NCBI GenBank assembly: GCA_030528055.1
Contig: JAUMZQ010000002.1
Location: 1 to 64,000, forward strand
Length of the DNA stretch: 64,000 nucleotides
Reading direction: 5' to 3'
Source of the DNA: Streptococcus sp.
GTDB taxonomy: Bacteria; Bacillota; Bacilli; Lactobacillales; Streptococcaceae
A program made the position numbers and the translations under genes. Shown here piece after piece: positions 56,019-64,000 of the stretch. Position 1 is the stretch's first letter; each line of letters starts with the position of its first letter. Under the pieces are notes generated by a model that saw nothing but the letters and a program-made list of their open reading frames with translations, was not told the DNA's origin and did not search any database.

Positions 56019-57577
56019 CTATTCTTCTTTTTCCTCTTCTTTTATAGGATATTGAGATAAGTCTACATAATCCATATCAGATAAAGGAACATTTTTAGCA
56101 ATAGCTTGAGCTCTCTCAACATCAGCAGCAGCTTTCATTGTATGAATTTTTTCTTGAATTTGTACCATTGTTTTACTGTCTAATTTATAATATCTCATTA
56201 GGAATAGAGAGAATATAATGGCTACAATAGGTATAATTGTGAATAATAGAATCGTTACAAATCTTAACTGAGGTGTTAAAGGAGTATCTGCAGTAGGATA
56301 AGCTTTATTAAAACCAATAAATGCCAGCACCCAACCGATAACCATTGGTGCAAATGAAGATGCAATGGAGTCCGTAAATGAGAATATCGTTCCAATCATC
56401 CCTGATAGGTATCTACCAGACATTGAAGTTTCATAGTCTGTAATATCTGCTCCCATCGTCAAAACAAGAGAAGCGGGTGCAGAAGAAAAATAACGTCCAA
56501 TCGCATATAGGATTGTAAACAGAATTGTAAAGAATCCCCAATTTTTAAAATTAACAACACCTGGATTAGCTCCTGCAAAGAGTAGAGCTGTCATACAAAA
56601 CATCGCTGTTAAACCAATTTGAATAGATAGTATATAAGCAAAGCGAAGTCCTTTTTTTCTAGCTATACTTGATGCTAAAATGTTAATCAAAACACCAGGA
56701 ATAATCATAATGAAAGAAACAGTTCCTGAAAGTGCATAATCACCGAATAACACACCAAATAGCATTACATTTACAACTGGATCAGCGAAAAGTTGTGTTA
56801 TAAATTTAATCAACGCTGCTGAAAGTGATAATGCTTTTAATGGAGTATTTCCCTTTATAACTTTCCAATAATCTTTTAGGGTTGTTTTTTAGTCTTTTCC
56901 TCACCTAAACCAAAATAGTTACTGTTGTCCTTCTGCCAGATACCAATTATAGCAACTACGGCTAATATAGCTGAAAGAATGATAATCCACGTAATAAAGA
57001 ATGCAAAGAATTGTTCAGTAAAGTTCCCAAATTTTGGTACTAAGACATGTGCTATGATAACTTGACCACCAGAAAACAATAGGGTGGTAAAAATACCATC
57101 AAAAATATTAAAAATTGGTCTTTGTTTAGGATCATTTGTCAATGCAGCTTGACCAGCTTTAGTAACAGTTTGTTGGAAAGAATAGCCTATTTTATGGATA
57201 ATTAAAGCCACTACAAATAACAGCATTTTTGCACTGCCGCCAAAATGTTGAATGTTAAATAAGAAAACAAATGATAGGGCAGTTATAACATTTCCTAAAA
57301 CAATGATAGGTCTATATTTCCCAAATTTAGTATCTGTCTTATCTATAATGACACCAATAGCCGGATCAATTAAACCATCAAATACCCTGATATATCCCAT
57401 CAATTGGCTAACAACTAGTACGGCTAAGCCTAGTACACCAGTTGAAAAATAAGTAACAAAAGAAAAAGCGAAAAAATACAAGTTGGTTGAAGTATTATTT
57501 AAAGTGAACATTATAATTTGCCATAATTTTGCTTTATTGTAAGTCACTTCTCCATTTTTAACTAATGAGTTTTCCAT
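56019..57577 (-). pseudogene. GPH family glucuronide:cation symporter, frameshifted
   Basis: Two adjacent frames together make one GPH/MelB-type symporter. The N-terminal part (57577-56876, 233 residues) has DGLIDPAIGVIIDKTDTKFG and about six helices. The C-terminal part, with a possible ATG at 56813 (264 residues to 56019), has the remaining helices. The sequence between them continues the protein in the second frame (TTLKDYWKVIKGNTPLKAL) back to an A-run. One more A, or a -1 ribosomal shift, would restore a protein of about 520 residues. It should import beta-glucuronides for UidA. It may be disrupted, phase-variable, or a sequencing error. Confidence 0.82.
56876..56890 (-). other. Frameshift site in the symporter gene
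   Basis: The coding strand reads ACTAAAAAACAACCCTAA. The six-A run (56885-56890) is where the reading frames change; a seventh A would join them. The present frame stops at TAA 56878-56876. Confidence 0.8.
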
Positions 57578-57643
57578 TAAATGCCTCCAAAATTCAATAA
57601 GCTTGCGCCTTATCCTATTTAATACGATACTAAATTTTATATC

Positions 57644-59449
<1,806 letters not shown>

Positions 59450-60286
59450 TTATACACCAGAATATGCAGCAAAACCACCATCAATGGGAAGTACCACCCC
59501 ATTCACAAAACTAGATAAAGTTTCATCTGCGAGGAAGAAAACACCTCCCACAAGTTCACTGGCTTCTCCAAATCTTTCCATCGGAGTATTGGTGAGAATC
59601 TTGTTGGCACGCGCAGTTGGTTTCCCGTCTTTATCAAAAAGCAAATTTCTATTTTGATCTGTGACTAGGAATCCTGGAGCAATAGCATTACAACGAATAC
59701 CTACTTTTGAGAAATAAACCGCCAACCATTGTGTGAAATTACTGATTGCAGCTTTTGCTCCAGAATAGGCTGGAATTTTTGTTAACGGCGTAAAAGCATT
59801 CATACTTGAAATATTGATAATGTTAGCTTCTTTTTTCCCAATCATATCCTTTGCAAAGACTTGAGTAGGCAATAACGTTCCCAGATAATTAAGATTGAAA
59901 ACAAATTCGATTCCTGATTCATCTAATTCAAAGAATGACTTTGTATCAGATGGTAAATCTGTAAGATGAAATTCATTATCAGTCGTAGCTCTAGGATTGT
60001 TCCCACCTGCACCATTTATTAAAATATCTACAGTTCCTAAATCTTCACTAACTGATTTTCTTACATCTTCCAATAATTCTTTATCAAGGACATTGGCTTT
60101 ATAAGCTTTTGCTATCCCACCATTGCCAACAATCTCATCTACAAATTTTTGTGCCGCTTCTTGATTAAGATCCAAAAGAGCTACTTTAGCACCTTGTTTT
60201 GCAAATGCTACCGCTAATTGACCACAGATAACTCCACCAGCACCAGTAACTACAACAACTTTATCTTTAAAATCAAATGCATTCAT
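59450..60286 (-). CDS. SDR family D-mannonate oxidoreductase (fructuronate reductase)
   Basis: A 278-residue short-chain dehydrogenase. The nucleotide site is VVVTGAGGVICG (about 11-22), NAG is in INGAGGNNPRA, and the catalytic Ser-Tyr-Lys lies in INISSMNAFTPLTKIPAYSGAKAA read in two parts (INISSMNAF, then PAYSGAKAA). It ends with the typical LPIDGGFAAYSG. In uronate operons this SDR type reduces D-fructuronate to D-mannonate in place of classical UxuB; this role is inferred from its position between uxuA and uidA. Confidence 0.86.
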   Translation of the reverse strand: MNAFDFKDKVVVVTGAGGVICGQLAVAFAKQGAKVALLDLNQEAAQKFVDEIVGNGGIAKAYKANVLDKELLEDVRKSVSEDLGTVDILINGAGGNNPRATTDNEFHLTDLPSDTKSFFELDESGIEFVFNLNYLGTLLPTQVFAKDMIGKKEANIINISSMNAFTPLTKIPAYSGAKAAISNFTQWLAVYFSKVGIRCNAIAPGFLVTDQNRNLLFDKDGKPTARANKILTNTPMERFGEASELVGGVFFLADETLSSFVNGVVLPIDGGFAAYSGV

Positions 60287-60307
60287 TTTAACTTCCTTTG
60301 TCTCTTT

Positions 60308-61357
60308 CTATTTATTTTCTTTAGAAATTGCTTCATACAGCCCATATAAATAAGTGGCCCCCAAAGCTCTATCATATAAGCCATAACCTGGACGTCCTAC
60401 TTCACCCCAAATCATGCGACCATGATCTGGACGAATCGGACCTTCCCACTTATAATCATGGAGAGCTTTAATGACTTCATACATATCAATTGAACCATAT
60501 TCGCTTGGATGAGCAGATTCTTCAAAAGATTTCCCTTTTCCTGTCAATCGAACATTTCTAGCATGCATAAAGTTAACACGTTCTCTATCTAACATAGCCC
60601 TCAGCATTTGTACAGCATTATTTTCAGGAGAAGAAGCATACGAACCAACACATGCTGTTACTCCATTAAATGGACTATCATACAAATCTAGGAAGCGATG
60701 CAAATTCTTTTCCGTTGTAATGATTCGTGGCAAGCCAAAAATACTATACGGAGGATCATCTGGATGAATAGCCATCTTCACTTTAACTTCCTCTGCTACC
60801 GGAATAACCCGATGGATAAAATAAGAAAGATTGTCCCAAAGTTTTTCTTCATCAACATGGGAGTACTCATCAATAATGGCTTTCATCTCAGCTTTCGTAT
60901 AACTAGAATCCCAACCAGGTAGCGATAATTCACCGTTTACTGGATCCATTTTTTTGGCTATTTCTTCATCAAATATTAAACAGTTTGAACCGTCTGCCAA
61001 AGGATATGACAAGTTTGTTCTAGTCCAATCAAAAACTGGCATAAAATTATAGCAAATAATATCAATACCTTCAACTGCAAGATTTCTAATCGTCTGAATA
61101 TAGTTATCAATCAATTTATCACGACTTGGCTTTCCAAGCTTAATATCCTCATGGACAGGAACACTTTCTATTACTGAAAGTTCTAATCCATATGATTCAA
61201 TGGTATCTTTTAGAGATTTTATTCGTTCTCTTGGCCAAACCTCGCCAACAGGTACATCATAAATTGCAGTCACAATCCCTTTCATCCCAGGAATTTGCCT
61301 AATATTTTCTAAAGTAACTGGGTCATCTTTTCCATACCATCTAAATGTCATTTTCAT
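60308..61357 (-). CDS. uxuA: Mannonate dehydratase
   Basis: A 349-residue UxuA that dehydrates D-mannonate to 2-keto-3-deoxy-D-gluconate with a divalent metal. It starts MTFRWYGKDDPVTLENIRQ after a short extension; metal-site segments are MAIHPDDPP, TACVGSYAS, NFMHARNV and RPDHGRMIWGE. The ATG at 61357 has GGAG about 10 bases upstream; an ATG at 61351 is an alternative. Within the operon it sits between uxaC and the SDR gene. Confidence 0.95.
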   Translation of the reverse strand: MKMTFRWYGKDDPVTLENIRQIPGMKGIVTAIYDVPVGEVWPRERIKSLKDTIESYGLELSVIESVPVHEDIKLGKPSRDKLIDNYIQTIRNLAVEGIDIICYNFMPVFDWTRTNLSYPLADGSNCLIFDEEIAKKMDPVNGELSLPGWDSSYTKAEMKAIIDEYSHVDEEKLWDNLSYFIHRVIPVAEEVKVKMAIHPDDPPYSIFGLPRIITTEKNLHRFLDLYDSPFNGVTACVGSYASSPENNAVQMLRAMLDRERVNFMHARNVRLTGKGKSFEESAHPSEYGSIDMYEVIKALHDYKWEGPIRPDHGRMIWGEVGRPGYGLYDRALGATYLYGLYEAISKENK

Positions 61358-61375
61358 AAAATATAAACTCCAATT

Positions 61376-62776
61376 CTATTTTTTAAAAAAATTTTTTGCA
61401 TTCCGATAAGCAATATTTTCCAACCAATTCTTCAGTAGCTCTGTGTCATCTGGTACACGTCCACTGTCAACCCAATTAGCAAGATAAGCTGCCAAAATAC
61501 GACGGAAATAATCATGTCTTTGATAAGACAAATAACTTCGTGAATCTGTGAGCATTCCTACAAAAGTTGCCAGTAGTCCCTGTTCTGCAAGAGTGTTTAA
61601 TTGATTGATCATTCCCCTTTCTGTATCTCCAAACCACCATGCTGCTCCAAATTGAACTTGTCCACGAATCATATTTTCATTAGCTTGGAAATTGGCTACC
61701 GTATTTGCCACTAACGTATTGTAAGATGGATTCAAGTTGTAGAAAATCATTTTAGGAAGTTGATCTGTCAAAACAAGATGATTTAAGATACCATTCAAAG
61801 CTACTGCTAAGTCTGACTGATCGGTCATTGAATCAAAACCTGAGTCTGGACCCAACTCACGAGCATATTTTTCATTATTATTACGCAATGCTCCAAAATG
61901 TACTTGCGTTACAAAATCATATTTTTTGTACAAACCACATAATTTTTCAAAAACTGCTGTCTGCCAAATTTTTATATCGGTTTCGCTTAATTCTTCTCCA
62001 GCCATAGCTTTTTTAAAGATAGAATTTAGCGAAAGACTATCACTAGCTACGTAAAATAATCTCGTAAAACTATGGTCACTTGCACGACAACCATTTTCAG
62101 CAAAGAAAGAAATTCTCTTTTCCATTGCCTCCATGAAATCTTCAAAAGTTTCAATTGAGATAGAACTTAAGCTGGATAAACGTTCAGTGAATTGTTTAAA
62201 ACGAGCATGACCAACAAAAGCTTCATCAGGTCTAAAAGTAGGAGCTACAACCGTATCGAAGCTAGAATCGTCTCTGATTTTTTGATGCCACTCCAAATTA
62301 TCTAAAGGATGATCTGTTGTACCGATAAATTTCACATTGGATCTGATGATTAATTTTCTGGGACTTAACTTCTGATCAACGATATAAGCATTCATCTTGT
62401 CGTATAACTCTTCCCAATTTTTAGGAGTTATATAATCATTGATACCAAAAACTTGCTTCATTTCTAAGTGACTCCAATGGTACAAAGGACTACCAAAAGC
62501 TTGGCTGAGAGTTAAAGCCCACGCTTTAAACTTATCTTTTTTTGAAGCATTTCCTGTAATTTCAGCTTCTGGAACTCCATTGGCACGCATCAAACGCCAT
62601 TTATAGTGATCCCCTCCCAACCATAAATCGACAACATCTTCAAATACTTTATCTTCATATATTTCTTGTGGACTTAGATGACAATGATAGTCAAAAATTG
62701 GTTGTTTTTTTAAAATATCATAATATTTTCTAGCATTCTGACTAGAAAGTAAAAAATTACTAGAATTAAATTCCAT
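61376..62776 (-). CDS. uxaC: Glucuronate isomerase
   Basis: A 466-residue amidohydrolase-superfamily isomerase that converts D-glucuronate to D-fructuronate (and galacturonate to tagaturonate). The N-terminal metal motif is FDYHCHLSP (about 28-36). Other family segments include FIGTTDHPLDNLEWH, TQVHFGALRNNN and MLTDSRSYLSY. The length matches the family. It lies 12 bases after eda and has a cre site at the eda 3' end just upstream. Confidence 0.96.
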   Translation of the reverse strand: MEFNSSNFLLSSQNARKYYDILKKQPIFDYHCHLSPQEIYEDKVFEDVVDLWLGGDHYKWRLMRANGVPEAEITGNASKKDKFKAWALTLSQAFGSPLYHWSHLEMKQVFGINDYITPKNWEELYDKMNAYIVDQKLSPRKLIIRSNVKFIGTTDHPLDNLEWHQKIRDDSSFDTVVAPTFRPDEAFVGHARFKQFTERLSSLSSISIETFEDFMEAMEKRISFFAENGCRASDHSFTRLFYVASDSLSLNSIFKKAMAGEELSETDIKIWQTAVFEKLCGLYKKYDFVTQVHFGALRNNNEKYARELGPDSGFDSMTDQSDLAVALNGILNHLVLTDQLPKMIFYNLNPSYNTLVANTVANFQANENMIRGQVQFGAAWWFGDTERGMINQLNTLAEQGLLATFVGMLTDSRSYLSYQRHDYFRRILAAYLANWVDSGRVPDDTELLKNWLENIAYRNAKNFFKK

Positions 62777-62788
62777 ATAAGTCTCCTT

Positions 62789-63406
62789 TCATTTTAAAGC
62801 GCTTACAAATTTACGTGCTAAATCAGTAACACTATCGTAACCATTTTCTTTCACTTCTGCACTAAGAGCACTCCCCACACCAACGGCGCAAGCTCCTTTC
62901 AATTTCCAATCAGCAATATTATCAAGGGTTACTCCACCAGAAGGCATTAAATTAACATCAGGTATTGGTCCATGAACATCTTTAATAAAAGATGGTCCAA
63001 AAACACCACCAGGGAAGACTTTAATAATTTTAGCACCTCCATTCATAGCTGTAACAATTTCTGTCACAGTTCCGCACCCTGGAAAGTATTCAACCTCTGT
63101 CAATTTAGATAATTTTTGAATATCAGCATCATAATGAGGACTGACCAGAAAATCAGCACCTGATTTAATAGCTTTAAGTGCTAAATCAGAGTCCATAACA
63201 GTTCCAGCTCCAATAACTACTGTACTATCTTCTGAAAACTCTGATTTTAGATCTGAAATAACAGTTTCAGCATTTGGAGTGGAAAAAGTTACTTCTATAT
63301 TTTTTATACCACCTTTAATGGCATATCGAGCAATATTTTTAGCATCTTCTTCGTCCCTACCTCTAATAACAGCAAAAATATAATTTTCCTTTAATTGTGT
63401 TAACAT
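62789..63406 (-). CDS. eda: 2-dehydro-3-deoxyphosphogluconate (KDPG) aldolase
   Basis: A 205-residue class I aldolase that splits KDPG into pyruvate and glyceraldehyde 3-phosphate. The general base E38 is in IEVTFSTP, the Schiff-base K129 in KVFPGG, and the phosphate site in MPSGGV and VGVGSAL. GGAGG precedes the ATG. It is the first gene of the operon and the last step of the pathway; the kinase gene lies just upstream in a separate unit. Confidence 0.95.
   Translation of the reverse strand: MLTQLKENYIFAVIRGRDEEDAKNIARYAIKGGIKNIEVTFSTPNAETVISDLKSEFSEDSTVVIGAGTVMDSDLALKAIKSGADFLVSPHYDADIQKLSKLTEVEYFPGCGTVTEIVTAMNGGAKIIKVFPGGVFGPSFIKDVHGPIPDVNLMPSGGVTLDNIADWKLKGACAVGVGSALSAEVKENGYDSVTDLARKFVSALK
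62794..62807 (-). promoter_or_regulatory. Intragenic cre site at the eda 3' end
   Basis: TGTAAGCGCTTTAA on the minus strand matches the CcpA consensus at 13 of 14 positions and overlaps the last codons of eda. Bound CcpA could block elongation into uxaC. Confidence 0.65.
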
Positions 63407-63449
63407 AGAAACCTCCTGAATTTTTAAATCGTCTGATTAATTTTTTGTT

Positions 63450-63493
63450 TTTATTATAAAATACTGTTTTATAATAAAATTCATCTGATGAAT
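63450..63493 (-). promoter_or_regulatory. Tandem palindromic operators of the eda operon
   Basis: ATTCATCTGATGAAT (63479-63493) is a perfect 15-bp palindrome just after the -10, over the expected transcription start. Directly next to it TTTATTATAAAA (63450-63461) and its complement (63467-63478) form a 12-bp inverted repeat. They are probably sites for the uronate regulator, which is not encoded in this window. Confidence 0.7.
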
Positions 63494-63495
63494 TA

Positions 63496-63524
63496 ATTCT
63501 AACTCTATCTTTTATAAATGTCAA
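63496..63524 (-). promoter_or_regulatory. Promoter of the eda-uxaC-uxuA-SDR-uidA operon
   Basis: -35 TTGACA (63519-63524), 17-base spacer, -10 TAGAAT (63496-63501). Confidence 0.8.
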
Positions 63525-63605
63525 TACATTAATGGTTATATTTATATAAAAATTTTACCTTTTTAATAAAATTATTTCTTTCCATTATCAATGGAATAAT
63601 AGATA

Positions 63606-63645
63606 TAAAAAAACTTGCTAAATCTAACCTTTGATTTAACAAGCT
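63606..63645 (-). terminator. Terminator of the KDG kinase gene
   Basis: CTTGCTAAATC (63614-63624) pairs with GATTTAACAAG (63633-63643) with one wobble pair. A run of T follows on the minus strand. Confidence 0.87.
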
Positions 63646-63684
63646 TTAATCTATATACTACTCATTATATAAAAAATTATTGGT

Positions 63685-64000
63685 TTACCTTACTATACTA
63701 GTTTTATTTTTAGTAATTTCCAATATTTCTTCTCTATTAAAAGGATTGATGTCACCTAATATGCTATGCTTTAGCACAGACGACGCAATAGCAAAATCAA
63801 CCATTGACGAGTCATTCTCTCCATTTAGAATTCCATCCAATATACCACTCGCAAAACTATCACCCGATCCTACTCTATCAATAATACTATCTATTGTATA
63901 AGTTTTTGAAAGTGATACGTTTCTTGACTTTACATTATACAAAAATCCTTGTATTTCATAAGAATTTGGTGTTAAAATTTTACGATCTGTTCCATAGATA
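63685..64000 (-). CDS. kdgK: 2-keto-3-deoxygluconate kinase, C-terminal part (5' end outside window)
   Basis: The frame is open to the window edge, so only the last 105 or so residues are visible. The PfkB signature DRVGSGDSFASG, with catalytic Asp in GSGD, is followed by a C-terminal helix. Upstream residues ILTPNSYEIQGF are also typical of sugar kinases. A TTG at 63942 could be mistaken for a start, but the conserved sequence continues beyond it. Its position beside eda and uxuA points to KDG kinase, the step before Eda. It has its own terminator, so it belongs to an upstream unit. Confidence 0.85.
   Translation of the reverse strand, partial: IYGTDRKILTPNSYEIQGFLYNVKSRNVSLSKTYTIDSIIDRVGSGDSFASGILDGILNGENDSSMVDFAIASSVLKHSILGDINPFNREEILEITKNKTSIVR

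Overview
The window is a low-GC, gene-dense chromosomal segment of a Streptococcus. The evidence is conserved gene order (cysK-yigZ divergent from comFA-comFC-hpf; upp-clpP-ylbG-livJHMGF-acuB; hrcA-grpE-dnaK-dnaJ), a ComX cin-box before comFA, paired CIRCE elements, a CtsR box, CcpA cre sites and two LPXTG surface proteins. I cannot name the species. No rRNA, tRNA, CRISPR array, prophage or intact insertion sequence was seen.

Layout. 1-4.6 kb: cysteine synthase, YigZ, the ComX-driven DNA uptake genes and the ribosome hibernation factor. 4.6-9.2 kb: GlnR-controlled amtB-glnK, then tmk-holB-yabA-rsmI. 9.3-17.6 kb: YitT, AcuB, the branched-chain amino acid ABC importer, YlbG, ClpP and Upp. 17.7-23.3 kb: a P-type Mg2+ ATPase behind an M-box riboswitch with an unlisted 29-residue ORF in its leader, then metC-malY under a MET-box. 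23.4-28.4 kb: the HrcA heat-shock operon. 28.4-33.5 kb: a PadR-regulated ABC exporter, a D,D/L,D-carboxypeptidase and two tandem histidine phosphatases. 33.6-36.5 kb: MarR with a cysteine-free rhodanese, and a UPF0210/UPF0237 pair. 36.6-44.1 kb: two divergent LPXTG peptidases with mirror-image cre promoters, and a CPBP protease. 44.2-53.2 kb: defence region. 53.3-64 kb: a glucuronide/hexuronate catabolic operon.

The most notable region is the defence island at 45.4-53.2 kb. Its order hsdM-hsdS-prrC-hsdR matches the EcoprrI restriction / PrrC anticodon-nuclease cassette. The ORF between hsdS and hsdR carries the PrrC ATPase motifs and the catalytic Arg-x3-Glu...His triad. The hsdS gene encodes three target-recognition modules instead of two. 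The second and third are joined across three copies of a 7-bp repeat; gaining or losing one copy would stop translation at once and give a normal-length two-module HsdS. This looks like a length-variable specificity switch coupled to a suicide RNase. A decayed fragment of another hsdR lies nearby.

The last region encodes uptake and cleavage of glucuronides (GPH symporter, GH2 beta-glucuronidase, GH3 hexosaminidase-type enzyme) and conversion of glucuronate to KDG and then KDPG cleavage (UxaC, an SDR-type mannonate oxidoreductase, UxuA, KdgK, Eda). The symporter gene is interrupted by a one-base shift in an A-run.
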